Below, in pieces: positions 1 to 10,332 of a DNA stretch of 64,000 nucleotides. Below the pieces are notes generated by a model. The model was given only the letters and a program-made list of their open reading frames with translations. It did not search any database and had not been told where the DNA came from. Position 1 is the first letter of the stretch. Every line of letters begins with the position of its first letter. Source of the stretch: an uncultured Verrucomicrobiota bacterium (GTDB lineage: Bacteria; Verrucomicrobiota; Verrucomicrobiia; Opitutales; Seribacteraceae); contig CACFTI010000008.1 in assembly GCA_902569115.1 (NCBI GenBank), positions 17,517-81,516 on the forward strand. The letters are read 5' to 3'. The translations under genes and the position numbers were made by a program.

Positions 1-317
1 TACGAGAGGAAAACCTCAGTCGAATCACAATCGAAGCTATTCAGAAAAAAGTAGTGGACTATTACCACTTACGAATGGCTGATATGCTTTCTCGCCGCCG
101 TCCGGCCAACATAGCTTTTCCTCGTCAAGTAGCAATGTATCTATCCCGCATTCTCACTGAGCATTCTTTGCAAGAAATTGGAGCAACTTTTGGTGGTAGA
201 GACCATGGAACGGTTATTCACGCATGCAAAACCGTTGAGAATATGATGGATCAGGATGATTCAATCAAGCATTCGGTTGAGTTACTGAACGAGCAACTTT
301 CCCAAGCTATGGAGTAA
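1..317 (+). CDS. dnaA: Chromosomal replication initiator DnaA, C-terminal fragment (5' truncated by window edge)
   Basis: Frame is open to the window edge ([78 protein letters not shown]), typical DnaA domain IV with the [14 protein letters not shown]-binding signature. Confidence 0.96.
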   Translation, partial: REENLSRITIEAIQKKVVDYYHLRMADMLSRRRPANIAFPRQVAMYLSRILTEHSLQEIGATFGGRDHGTVIHACKTVENMMDQDDSIKHSVELLNEQLSQAME

Positions 318-379
318 TTATCAGGTTTTTATTTTATAGTCCTGTTGATTTTTCTCTGTAATCCTTCATGATTACCTAA

Positions 380-928
380 ATGATAACAGAAAATTTTGAA
401 GAAAGTGGCCTAAATGATGATGTCTCATCCTCTGAAGTCGATTCTGGTACAGCCACAAACAGTCCTTCCGATGACCAAAAAAGACAAATAGCAAGCTGGG
501 TTAATGATGGAATGGGTCTATCCGATATTCAGAAAAAAATTAATGATGACTTCGGTATAGTCATGACATACATGGATGTAAGGTTTTTGGTTGATGATTT
601 GAACTTGGATCTGATTGACGAAGAGGATGAAGAGGAAGCGGCGGACGCTGATGACAATTCGGGAGATGATGAAACGGCACCTTCTCCTGGAGATCCTCTT
701 GATGATTCTGCTGGAGGAGTGCAGGTTGAACTAGATACAGTGACTCCCCCAGGTGCTATGGCTAGCGGGAGCGTCACTTTCTCTGATGGTCAGCATAAAA
801 AATGGACCCTTGATCAATTTGGCCGTCTTGGTCTCACCGGTGGAGAAGAAGGATATAAGCCTTCAGACGAGGATGTGATGGAGTTTCAGAAGCAACTTGA
901 TTCAGCACTTCGCGGTAAAGGTTTCTAA
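380..928 (+). CDS. Hypothetical protein with acidic low-complexity middle
   Basis: Complete ORF directly after dnaA; DEEDEEEAADADD acidic stretch; no recognised domain. Confidence 0.75.
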   Translation: MITENFEESGLNDDVSSSEVDSGTATNSPSDDQKRQIASWVNDGMGLSDIQKKINDDFGIVMTYMDVRFLVDDLNLDLIDEEDEEEAADADDNSGDDETAPSPGDPLDDSAGGVQVELDTVTPPGAMASGSVTFSDGQHKKWTLDQFGRLGLTGGEEGYKPSDEDVMEFQKQLDSALRGKGF

Positions 929-946
929 TCGGTAGATTTTTTCTGG

Positions 947-2602
947 CTATTCTCTTGAATGGACGAAAATCGTTTTTTCAAGTTTCTCAATTTGACTATA
1001 GCGGTTAACTACCTTTTTGGTGCTAATTTTGGGTAAAGCAACCCTGAGCACTACATTCTCAATTTCATGGGTAAGTCTCATTGCCAGAACCTGTTTTTTT
1101 TCTAGTTTAAATCTTTCGTTTTCGATTTGAGCAGATTCTTCCCTCCGCTTCTTGTAATCACTCCATTCATTGTCTTGATTTGATAGAGTAATTAACTTGG
1201 ACGAGTTTCCTGTTTTTTTAAGTGTGTCGACCTTAGGGTGCTGCATATTCGCGAGTTCAGGCCATTCCTTCAATAACCTTGTCTTAATTTTGTTTTTCAA
1301 CTTTTTCTTCTGCTCATCTTTTGCCTTTTTAGCTTTCGCAAGTTCTTCCCGTCTCTTTTTGATTTCTTTAATTTTATCCTCTGCGTTCTCGAACAAATTT
1401 TCGTCTTGGAGTGAAAGTTTGCGAGCTAGAGATTGAATAATGGCTTTCGATTCAGGAGATGCAGAAAGTAGAATTTCTGAGATAGGGTCAGTTCGAAAGA
1501 GCCACTCTTCTTGAAGAAATTCTCGTTTCGAAGAATTTGAATCCGTCCCTGATAAGATCTCTTTGGCATTGTTTCTCAAACCAATGATGGCACTTTCTTT
1601 TTGGGATGGCTCAAATGAAGAAAAACTACGCAGAAACATATCAGATGTCTTGATTGGAATATCTATGGTGTTTGAATTGATGACGACATAAGCGTGTGCC
1701 TCTGTTAAGGAAGTATTACCATCCCCATCGAAATCGGGTTTTGGAATTTTTTTTCCAATTCTTGATTCACCACAAAGTGCTTCCCAAAAGTATGTGCTAT
1801 ACTCCTGATAATTCTCTTCTCGAATATCAGGAGTGCAACCTGCAGCGACTCGGTCGTGTACGGTAGCAAAAAAACCGGCCCGTATTTGTGGATGAAGGCC
1901 TTTTTTCTCATCTCCCTCACGGAAAATATAATCGGCGAAGCCACCGCTGTAACACTGAACCATAACCAAAATAAAGGTTTGGTCGGGCGGAAGTGAATCC
2001 AATTTCTTGGAAAATTCAGAAACTTTAAACTTATAATTATTCCATAAGTACGCAGTTGTGTTGTTCGGGGTCTTTTTTTCTCCTTTGCCACCGTGACCAG
2101 TGAAATAGATAAGATTAGAAGATTGTACTGAGCTAGAGTTTAAATCCTTTATCCAATCGTCGAATTCTTTGATTGATGACGGTCCGTCGGCATTTAAATG
2201 ATTATTTCTATACTGGTTATACATCCCCCGTGTTGATCCAAAAATCTCCGCTAGGATTAAATTGGGTTCTGGTACAGTAAAAGTTGGGTTGCGGTATTTA
2301 ATGTCTCTTGATGAAGCCATACCGTCTGCAAAAAAGGTTTTTGTTTTGAATTTGCTTAATCCAATTTTATCTTTTTGTCGGTGAAGATATTTGACATTAC
2401 TTTCGAGTGAAACTTCGTTGCCGGATGGAGAATATCCCCCACCTAAAATCAATAAATTAAAGTTATGCTCGTCAGATTCTATACCCCGTGTGGCAGAAAT
2501 GTTGCGTTTTGGCTGTATTTCTTTCTTTTTGATTTCGGATTTGGAATCATGGCTTAAGCATAAGAAAAAAAGCAGGCATAAGATAAGGTAAAAACCATTC
2601 AT
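947..2602 (-). CDS. Secreted caspase/C13 (CD-clan)-like cysteine peptidase with EF-hand-like loop and Lys-rich coiled-coil C-terminus
   Basis: N-terminal signal-like segment; LIYFTGHGGKG (His) and VMVQCYSGGFAD (Cys) motifs at CD-clan spacing; DFDGDGNTSLTEA; KKRREELAKAKKAKDEQKKK. Confidence 0.7.
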   Translation of the reverse strand: MNGFYLILCLLFFLCLSHDSKSEIKKKEIQPKRNISATRGIESDEHNFNLLILGGGYSPSGNEVSLESNVKYLHRQKDKIGLSKFKTKTFFADGMASSRDIKYRNPTFTVPEPNLILAEIFGSTRGMYNQYRNNHLNADGPSSIKEFDDWIKDLNSSSVQSSNLIYFTGHGGKGEKKTPNNTTAYLWNNYKFKVSEFSKKLDSLPPDQTFILVMVQCYSGGFADYIFREGDEKKGLHPQIRAGFFATVHDRVAAGCTPDIREENYQEYSTYFWEALCGESRIGKKIPKPDFDGDGNTSLTEAHAYVVINSNTIDIPIKTSDMFLRSFSSFEPSQKESAIIGLRNNAKEILSGTDSNSSKREFLQEEWLFRTDPISEILLSASPESKAIIQSLARKLSLQDENLFENAEDKIKEIKKRREELAKAKKAKDEQKKKLKNKIKTRLLKEWPELANMQHPKVDTLKKTGNSSKLITLSNQDNEWSDYKKRREESAQIENERFKLEKKQVLAMRLTHEIENVVLRVALPKISTKKVVNRYSQIEKLEKTIFVHSRE

Positions 2603-2663
2603 ACATTCATCCCATTTTGAAATCGTAGATTTGGCAAGAATCGTTGCGCTGAAATGTTGAAAT

Positions 2664-3539
2664 TTAATTTATTTGCTTTATTCCTCCCCGAATCGCACCT
2701 GCTTGGGTCGAGCCATAATTTTCCATAAATGCATCAGAAATGGGACGACTGTTGGGCATCGATATCCAAACGCGCAATAGGTGACGCCTTTTTTCTGGTT
2801 CAGGGAAATCCTCGAAGGCTGTCCTTCGGTGAAGCTTGATCCAGTTGTTCAGTATTAGAATCTCGCCCCTTTTCATGGTAAACTTTTCCTGTATTTCCGG
2901 CCTTTCACAAACTTCATCCAGAAAATCAATCGCCAATCTTTGGGAATGAGTGAGTGAAGGACAGTTATCATCATGATCAGCCCGGTCAATGAGTACACGA
3001 AGATAAGAACATGCAAAATAACCCTGGCATGCGGACAAGATAGGCTGCATTACAAAAGGTTTTTGGTTTCCCTGGTCAATAACATGTCTCTTGTAGGGAA
3101 ATCGTTGTTGCAAAACCTCATAAAGATCCGGACGTTCAGACTGGATGATTTCTGCTATTTTTCGGCTGTCAACGACTTGATTTTCTCCCCCGGACATCGC
3201 AGGCATCATACACAGGAAGGCAATTACATCGCACCTGTCAGTATGGAACCCCAGTTTATTTTTTGTATTAGGACCTCTAGTTCTCGGATCATTTTTGCCA
3301 AAGGATTCATTACGAATACTTAAGACAAGTTCACCCTTTGTACTTTGAGAAACTGGAGTTCCCAGTTTCTTGCAAAACTCTAAAAACCAATCGGAAGATT
3401 CATTAAATTCCTCAAAATTTTTCTCTGTTCGTATTCGAATCATACCAGATCCTTTTTCCAGTTCATCCCTGACGGTTTCGGTTGTGAAATCTCTTTCAGA
3501 CAGGATACTAATTGAGTGTATTGACTTTTCTTTTGTCAT
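2664..3539 (-). CDS. TauD/TfdA-family Fe(II)/2-oxoglutarate dioxygenase
   Basis: GFHTDRCD (HxD facial-triad motif) and distal NNWIKLHRRTAFED His/Arg motif. Confidence 0.85.
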   Translation of the reverse strand: MTKEKSIHSISILSERDFTTETVRDELEKGSGMIRIRTEKNFEEFNESSDWFLEFCKKLGTPVSQSTKGELVLSIRNESFGKNDPRTRGPNTKNKLGFHTDRCDVIAFLCMMPAMSGGENQVVDSRKIAEIIQSERPDLYEVLQQRFPYKRHVIDQGNQKPFVMQPILSACQGYFACSYLRVLIDRADHDDNCPSLTHSQRLAIDFLDEVCERPEIQEKFTMKRGEILILNNWIKLHRRTAFEDFPEPEKRRHLLRVWISMPNSRPISDAFMENYGSTQAGAIRGGIKQIN

Positions 3540-3560
3540 GGAAATTATGGGTACTGCTCG

Positions 3561-6500
3561 ATGAATAATCTAATGACCGAAGTCAGGAAAGTATTTTTGC
3601 CAATAGTTTTTTTCAATGCCTTTATCTGCACATCAATTGGAGCCAATGTCTTGTTATCGATTCCTGCTTTTGAATCTTCCAAAATAGAATTGGAGCTTAG
3701 AGAGGGAGATCTACTAGTATTTCATCGAATTTCTGGCCGACTGTTCTCGCCTTCAATAGATGGTTTTTCTTGGACAGGGAGCACAGTAGATGGGTCGAGT
3801 TTCCTGACTGTTGTGAAGGTTAAGAATTTCTGGCGAGGTTCAGTAATCACTGCTCAGGGGAGTTATAAGTTAGAAGGTAATGGTGGAGGAATAAGTGTTT
3901 TTCCTGACCAAAAAAAAGTACGAGATTGTGGGGGTTGTAAATATACTGACCTCCATTTACGAGATCCCCGAAGTTATGCTCAGTCAGTTCATTCGTGGAG
4001 GAATTCAGATGCTGGTCTTATTGATTTGATGGTAATCTATCCCACTGCAGTTAAACAAGCAATTGGTGGAGAGGCACTTACCATTGCAGAAATTGAAACA
4101 GCCATTGCTGACACAAATTTATGTTTTCGAAACAGTGAAGTGGATTTACAACTCCGTTTGGTTCATTGTGCAGAAACTTCATACACTCCAACCGGCAACT
4201 TAGGAATCGACCTCGATCGATTAACAGAAAAAAATGACGGGTTTCTCGATGATGCTCACTCTTTGCGTGAACAATTTGGTGCAGATATCGTCACCTTGCT
4301 TTCAACAGATAGTAGCAGTGGGGGGTTGGCAAAAACTTTAACTTTTCCTTCGTTAAAGTTTGCTGAGTCAGCATTTAATGTCTGCGTCTGGGATCAAATA
4401 ACCGCCCCGGGATATACGCTTGCCCATGAAATTGGTCACAATCTGGGATGTCTGCATAACCGAGAAGATGTAAGTGACCCAGATGAGAGTGCGGCTAATG
4501 ACTATGGCGATTTTTCCTACGGGAAGCGCTGGTTTATCGAGTCGGCTGGCTACAAGACAGTGATGTCCTACAACGACTCATCCATGTCTTATCAAAATTC
4601 CATTCCATTTTTTTCAAATCCCCTCGTATCTTATTTGGGAGTTTCGACTGGAAATGAAAATAGTGAAGATAATGCTTTGGCATTAAATCTGTCTGCACCT
4701 TATGCCTCTAATTTTCGAAGTTCAGTGGTGCAGGCTATTTTGCCCAGTGTTTTTTCACTAGATGTAAAGGAGGGGGAATATGCTTCCTTTAAGTTAAGAT
4801 TGGCTATGAAACCTGAAATGGCGTTGACGATCAATTTATCCCTGTCTTCAGATGTTAATTTTCAACTGGGATCTGCAAGCACGATAACCTTTGATTCAAG
4901 CAACTGGAATATTGGTGTCCCGGTGATTGTGTATGGTCGAAAAGTTGAGTCAGGCACTTCAAGTATTGGCACTCTTAGTTTTTCAGATGCAACGATAGGA
5001 AGTAGTGTGATCGAATTAAAACTCGTGGAGAATCCTTCCGCCACTCAAGCCCTCAATTTTCATTCTGGTGTCGTAGTTAACCAATATGGCTTTCCGATTG
5101 AGGGAGTGGAATTTTTATCTTCCGACAGTCAAGTTGTCATGACGAGTGATCAAAATGGAACATTCGGAAAAGATATGTCACAGTATGTGTCGAATACCTT
5201 TATTTTAAAAAAGGATGGATATTCTTTTGAGCCAAGCACTCTGGTCATAGCAGAAGAGGATGAATATTTAATCTCTCATGAATTTATCGGTTCTAGATCT
5301 TCGGTAGTTTATGTCGACCAATCAGCCACTGGAAGGAATAATGGGACAAGTTGGGTAGATGCATTCACGAACCTTAGCGACGCATTATCTCTACGAGCTC
5401 CCGTATCTCAAGTGTGGGTTGCCAGAGGTACATATTTTCCAGATAAAGTACGCTCAGCATCATTTGTGATGCCTGGGGGAATTGAGGTATTGGGTGGGTT
5501 TTCAGGTACTGAAATATCAACTGCAGAACGTGATCCTTCTTTATATCCGACAATACTTTCCGGAGATATTGGGATATCAGGTTTCGCTAAGGATAATTCT
5601 TTTCATGTGGTGATCGCATTAGATGGGGCAATGATTGACGGGTTCATTATCGAAGATGGAAATGCCAGTGAAAATTTCACCAATGATAGCAGAGGAGTTG
5701 GAGGAGGGTTGTGGTCAGAGGGAGCAGTTTTTGAGCTGCGTAATTGCCAGTTTAGAAATAACTGGGCATATCAAGGCGGTGCCGGAGCCTGGGTGGAAGA
5801 GGGAAATGCAACTTTTACAAACTGTAATTTTATCACAAATAAAACAGGTTCCACTGGCAGTGGTGGGGCAATGAAAGCGATTAACTCATCAATCTATCTG
5901 AGTGTTTGCGATTTTGCTGAAAATTATGGTTTTTATGGAGGGGGTGCTCTTCATCAGGAGGGTGGACTATTGGAAGTAAATAACACTAAGTTTTCTGAAA
6001 ATGTGAATCCGTCCTGGAATGGTGGGGGTGCTCTTTTTCTTAAGAATGTTGAAGGTGAAATGAATTTATCCTCCTTCATCAAAAACGAAACTTATGCAAA
6101 TAATTATGGAGGAGCGGTTAAATTGATAAATTCATCCCCCTTGATTACTCAATGTTTGTTTTCAAAGAATAAAAGTAGGAGTAATTCGGCAGGAGCAATC
6201 TACATAGACGAAACTTCAGCTCCCAAACTTTCTTCGAATGAATTTAATGAAAATTATGCAAAAAGCTGGGGTGGGGCAATCTACTCTGAAACTGCAGATT
6301 TAAATGTATCGGGTGGATCATTTTATGGAAACTGGGCAACTTTTGGAGGGGCCGTTGCGACCAATGGTACTCAGCTAACGAGTTTCAACAGTGTCAAGGC
6401 ACTCGGTAATGAGGCAAACGCAACTTCTGGTTCACAGGGTGGTTTTCTTTTTCTTGGCAATGGAGCCCAAGCAAATACATTTACCAATTGTCTTTTTTCC

Positions 6501-7607
6501 GGTAACCGTTCCAATTATAGGCACGGCGTATTGGCGGGTGCTGGTACATCCAAGTTTTTGCATTGTACTTTTTTTGGAAATGAGGCTGAACAACTTGGAG
6601 CAATTTCGTTATTATTTTCTGGTCAATCTGTAAGGATTGATAACTCGATTTTGTGGAATAATTCTGATGCCAACGGTATTGAAATAGATGTGAATTCAGG
6701 AACTGTTTCTATTTATCATTCAGTGTTCGATTCTGATAAAACGCCATGGATCACTGCCAGCGGAAATAATTTGAATGCTGACCCTGAATTTATAAATCCA
6801 GCAGGGGAGGATGGAGTGGTTGGAACATTGGATGACGATCTCTCTTTTACTGAAACAAGCCCAGTAATTGATGCAGGAAATACTGGGCTTAGCAACTTAC
6901 CTACTTTTGATCTATTGGGACAGATGCGGGATGGGAATCCCGATCTTGGTGCATTTGAATATTTTGAAAATTCTTTACCAGTATTTTCCGGGGAATTATC
7001 TTTTTCAGTCGATGAGGGAAATGCGACAATTGGACAAGCTTTGGCTACAGATGTTGATGGGCACGATTTGATATATTCAATAATTGGAGGAAATGATCAG
7101 TCCGAGGTGCTGATCAATTCTGTTACCGGGGTTTTATCTTTTTCCGAAACCACTGACTATGAATACCCCAATGACTCAAACTTAGACAATAAATATGAAA
7201 TAAAGGTTCGCGTATCGGATGGTTTTTCAAATGTTCAAGCTGATTATGAAATTTTTGTCACTGATGTAGATGAATCAGCAACATCTTCTGATCAGGCAAC
7301 CTTTTTGATAAATGGATTTCCAGTTAGTTATGGATGGAAAGATGCTTCTTGGTTTGGCACCTACTATGCTGAATTTTTTCCCTGGGTATACCACGAGTCA
7401 TTGGGGTGGCTATACATTATCCAGCAAAAAAATACCCAAGTTTGGATGTGGCAGAGTTCTCAGGGTTGGTTATGGACAACCCCCCAACTCTTTCCATTCT
7501 ATTATCAGAGTGAAAAGATGAGATGGTCCTATTCTGGGAGTGGTGATTTTATGGGAATGTACTACCTTTTTGGGGAACCTGATCCAGGTTGGAAAATTTT
7601 AGAATAA
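3561..7607 (+). CDS. Large secreted protein: reprolysin-like zinc metalloprotease + Pmp-like parallel beta-helix repeats + cadherin-like domain + Trp-rich C-terminal domain
   Basis: HEIGHNLGCLHNRED zinc-binding motif; repeated GGA[IVLM]/FxxN motifs; DPEFINPAGEDGVVGTLDDDLSFTETSPVIDAGN (choice-of-anchor Q-like); cadherin-like segment; Trp/Tyr-rich C-terminus. Confidence 0.85.
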   Translation: MNNLMTEVRKVFLPIVFFNAFICTSIGANVLLSIPAFESSKIELELREGDLLVFHRISGRLFSPSIDGFSWTGSTVDGSSFLTVVKVKNFWRGSVITAQGSYKLEGNGGGISVFPDQKKVRDCGGCKYTDLHLRDPRSYAQSVHSWRNSDAGLIDLMVIYPTAVKQAIGGEALTIAEIETAIADTNLCFRNSEVDLQLRLVHCAETSYTPTGNLGIDLDRLTEKNDGFLDDAHSLREQFGADIVTLLSTDSSSGGLAKTLTFPSLKFAESAFNVCVWDQITAPGYTLAHEIGHNLGCLHNREDVSDPDESAANDYGDFSYGKRWFIESAGYKTVMSYNDSSMSYQNSIPFFSNPLVSYLGVSTGNENSEDNALALNLSAPYASNFRSSVVQAILPSVFSLDVKEGEYASFKLRLAMKPEMALTINLSLSSDVNFQLGSASTITFDSSNWNIGVPVIVYGRKVESGTSSIGTLSFSDATIGSSVIELKLVENPSATQALNFHSGVVVNQYGFPIEGVEFLSSDSQVVMTSDQNGTFGKDMSQYVSNTFILKKDGYSFEPSTLVIAEEDEYLISHEFIGSRSSVVYVDQSATGRNNGTSWVDAFTNLSDALSLRAPVSQVWVARGTYFPDKVRSASFVMPGGIEVLGGFSGTEISTAERDPSLYPTILSGDIGISGFAKDNSFHVVIALDGAMIDGFIIEDGNASENFTNDSRGVGGGLWSEGAVFELRNCQFRNNWAYQGGAGAWVEEGNATFTNCNFITNKTGSTGSGGAMKAINSSIYLSVCDFAENYGFYGGGALHQEGGLLEVNNTKFSENVNPSWNGGGALFLKNVEGEMNLSSFIKNETYANNYGGAVKLINSSPLITQCLFSKNKSRSNSAGAIYIDETSAPKLSSNEFNENYAKSWGGAIYSETADLNVSGGSFYGNWATFGGAVATNGTQLTSFNSVKALGNEANATSGSQGGFLFLGNGAQANTFTNCLFSGNRSNYRHGVLAGAGTSKFLHCTFFGNEAEQLGAISLLFSGQSVRIDNSILWNNSDANGIEIDVNSGTVSIYHSVFDSDKTPWITASGNNLNADPEFINPAGEDGVVGTLDDDLSFTETSPVIDAGNTGLSNLPTFDLLGQMRDGNPDLGAFEYFENSLPVFSGELSFSVDEGNATIGQALATDVDGHDLIYSIIGGNDQSEVLINSVTGVLSFSETTDYEYPNDSNLDNKYEIKVRVSDGFSNVQADYEIFVTDVDESATSSDQATFLINGFPVSYGWKDASWFGTYYAEFFPWVYHESLGWLYIIQQKNTQVWMWQSSQGWLWTTPQLFPFYYQSEKMRWSYSGSGDFMGMYYLFGEPDPGWKILE

Positions 7608-7612
7608 TTTAT

Positions 7613-8596
7613 TTAAGGTAAGGAAACCTTAATGATACCCCTAACGGGTGGATCACCGATTCTATAGAAGTGGTAGTCTAAAAATGGAATGACCCATCTG
7701 CTTGTGAAAGATTTAGGTATGGAGTGTCCTCCTTTTTGAACTGATATCAAAGTGCTTTTGTTTCCTTTTAATTGTAATTTTCGGTGTAGAATTAAAGATT
7801 GATTATAGGGAACCAAAGGATCTTCTGTACCATGAAAATGTAAAAAAGGAGGAAGGTTGCTTGTTACATGATGTAATGGAGATGCTTGTTTGGCTAGTTT
7901 TTGATTTTGCCTTATGGGCACGCCGAGAAGTCTACTTTCAGGTGAGTTGGGGGAGTGATGGACTATTTTACTAGGGTAATTATCCATCTGTAAAAAAGCA
8001 CTCGGTCCATAATAGTTAATTACAGCCTGTACCTCTTCAGTTGTCTTAATGAAACGATTGAAATTTTGATTCCTCGGATACACCCCAAGCATAGAAGCGA
8101 GGTGACCTCCTGCGGATGATCCCCAGACTGCAATTTTTTTTGGATTTATGCAGAATTGGGATGCATTTTCCCGTAACCATTTGATTGCAGATCTACAGTC
8201 CTCTATTTGAGCGGGCCATTTACTTTCTCCACTTAACCGATAGTTGATTGTCGCTCCAATGTATCTGCCTGTATTTATCAATGTCCCTATTCTCCCTGGT
8301 TCGTATCCACTTTCTTTACTTCCGTTTGTCCAGCCTCCACCATGAATCCAAATAACTAGTGGGAGCTTTGGAGAAGAGTCGTTGCCGAGGGATTGGGGGA
8401 GAATAATGTCGAGGGACTGTCGTTTATTCTGGTCTCCAAAGTAATCAATATCGCGAATTACACGAAAAGTAGACTTTTTTTGATTGGCAAAAATAGACAA
8501 AGAGCTTGCAGATATAAATAGTAAGGCAAAGTAGACTTTTACCCTGCTTCTCAAAGATGGGAATCTCCGGCTAGTTCTTGACCAATTTTGATGCAT
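7613..8596 (-). CDS. Alpha/beta hydrolase (BD-FAE/esterase-lipase like)
   Basis: LVIWIHGGGWTNGSK oxyanion motif, AVWGSSAGGHLASM nucleophile elbow, FHGTEDPLVPY and GGHS. Confidence 0.88.
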   Translation of the reverse strand: MHQNWSRTSRRFPSLRSRVKVYFALLFISASSLSIFANQKKSTFRVIRDIDYFGDQNKRQSLDIILPQSLGNDSSPKLPLVIWIHGGGWTNGSKESGYEPGRIGTLINTGRYIGATINYRLSGESKWPAQIEDCRSAIKWLRENASQFCINPKKIAVWGSSAGGHLASMLGVYPRNQNFNRFIKTTEEVQAVINYYGPSAFLQMDNYPSKIVHHSPNSPESRLLGVPIRQNQKLAKQASPLHHVTSNLPPFLHFHGTEDPLVPYNQSLILHRKLQLKGNKSTLISVQKGGHSIPKSFTSRWVIPFLDYHFYRIGDPPVRGIIKVSLP

Positions 8597-10283
8597 CTCC
8601 CAATATTTTCATGAAGAACGGGAAATCGAATTTTTCTTTCTTTACTACAGGGAAATCATTTAATGCAGGTAGTTTCTTAAGGAGATCTTTACTACCAGTT
8701 TGTATGTTTCCAATATTGAAGTTTCCAATTGATAAGCCCAGTAAACGACCTTCCACATCAAATGAAATAGAGGACTGTGAGACCGTGTCTTTTTGCTCGG
8801 AGTACGAGAGAACGGGAAAGGAAGTACCTAGTTTAACTTTTTGGGGGACTCCAAGCCAAACGACATTTTTTTCAAGAATATGATTTAACAAAACGGATCT
8901 ACCTTTTGGAGTCGAAAGATAGGCATTATTCATGATGCTGGCCCCTTCCCTGAATAATTCATCAAACGAATTACCGAAATTTAGGTTAAAGTTATAGCTG
9001 AATGATCCTGTTTCTATTTCCCGAATAATAGAGAACTTTGGAATAGGTAGGGCACCGGAACTTTCAAATCGAACCATATTTTGTGCTTCGGGATCGAAGA
9101 TCATAGAAGATTCTTTCGTTGATCGGTAGGCGAATTGAAGTTCTTCACTTTTTCGAACTTGTATCTCCATGAGTGGAGTAATTTTGTCAAAATAGATGAA
9201 AATCTTATAGTCCTCATCCTGTTTCGTTTTATAGCCAACCTCAAAGCAAAGGGCATCCCTCTCCTGATCTATGAGATCAAAAGCCTTACCCAAAGAATCG
9301 ATCAATACAGTTTTTCTATTTGTCTTAGACTGTAAACCATCGGAAAAGGATTTTGCCCATTCTTTCCATTGTTTGCTGTGTTGTTTGCTTGATGCAATTT
9401 TTTTTAAGTTATTGATGGCATCATCAGATCTTTCGTCAAAATGAAGGGCAATTGATTTTATAAACTGAATTTTAGCCGTATTTTGCTTTTGCTTGGGTAG
9501 TTTTGAAATAAGCTTGAGGGCTAGACTTGGACTTGGAGACTTAGAAAAAATTGCCTGATTGATCCTGAACACTGCCATCTCTTCAGACTTTGACTCTTTT
9601 TCATTTAATTGAGCCAAAAGAAATTGAACGCAAAAATTTGCATCTTTTCCACCAATTGCACTGATTTCCTTAATTTTCTGTAAGTTATTTTGTTCACTTA
9701 TAAGTATTTTAACGAGCCGACCATAAGCCGAATTTTCCTTTGCTGATTCATTAAAGATTTTTTGTGTCGTTAAGAGGATTTCGTCTACGCCTGCTTTTTG
9801 AGCAAGCAAGTGAACTCTTAGTCTGAGAGATTTATCTTTTAGTAAATCAGGCCCTTGTGCTCTCGAAATGAACAGCAGTGCTCTACAGAAGGAAACAGCA
9901 AAGTCTTTTTCCTTAAGGTCTCCTTCGTCTACTTTTGCTTTTAATAATTCAGTGAATCGTGGAGATCCTCTCTCAAAAGAACTAATGAAATTAACCGATG
10001 GTAAACTTTTCGGATAAGTGAACAGCAATAAACTGGTTGCTTTCTTAATTGCATCAACATCATTTGCTGCTTTTCCAACGATCATTAAATCATAGGCTAA
10101 CCTGGGTGCTAATGTGCCTTCCTGATTCTTATCAAGATATTCTTTTGCATCAATTATGAAACCTCGGAAATCAGATTTTTGCAGATATTCCTCGTAGTAG
10201 GGGAAATCCTTTTTGGATTCCGCATTACAAAGATAATTGAATAGAAAGAAGCAAAAGAAAGTTAAAAGATTAGTACGGTACAT
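8571..10283 (-). CDS. Hypothetical secreted protein, helical-repeat-like N-terminal half
   Basis: Signal-peptide-like N-terminus; long uninterrupted ORF; no recognised domain. Confidence 0.7.
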   Translation of the reverse strand: MYRTNLLTFFCFFLFNYLCNAESKKDFPYYEEYLQKSDFRGFIIDAKEYLDKNQEGTLAPRLAYDLMIVGKAANDVDAIKKATSLLLFTYPKSLPSVNFISSFERGSPRFTELLKAKVDEGDLKEKDFAVSFCRALLFISRAQGPDLLKDKSLRLRVHLLAQKAGVDEILLTTQKIFNESAKENSAYGRLVKILISEQNNLQKIKEISAIGGKDANFCVQFLLAQLNEKESKSEEMAVFRINQAIFSKSPSPSLALKLISKLPKQKQNTAKIQFIKSIALHFDERSDDAINNLKKIASSKQHSKQWKEWAKSFSDGLQSKTNRKTVLIDSLGKAFDLIDQERDALCFEVGYKTKQDEDYKIFIYFDKITPLMEIQVRKSEELQFAYRSTKESSMIFDPEAQNMVRFESSGALPIPKFSIIREIETGSFSYNFNLNFGNSFDELFREGASIMNNAYLSTPKGRSVLLNHILEKNVVWLGVPQKVKLGTSFPVLSYSEQKDTVSQSSISFDVEGRLLGLSIGNFNIGNIQTGSKDLLKKLPALNDFPVVKKEKFDFPFFMKILGDASKLVKN

Positions 10284-10332
10284 GGGTTAAACTTTTTAAG
10301 TTAATTTAAAGAAAATATATAAACTTCTGTAT

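Noticed and set aside
5640-6560. Repeat region checked as a possible DNA-level tandem repeat or CRISPR
   Set aside because: Repetition is at protein motif level only; no conserved direct DNA repeats with regular spacers
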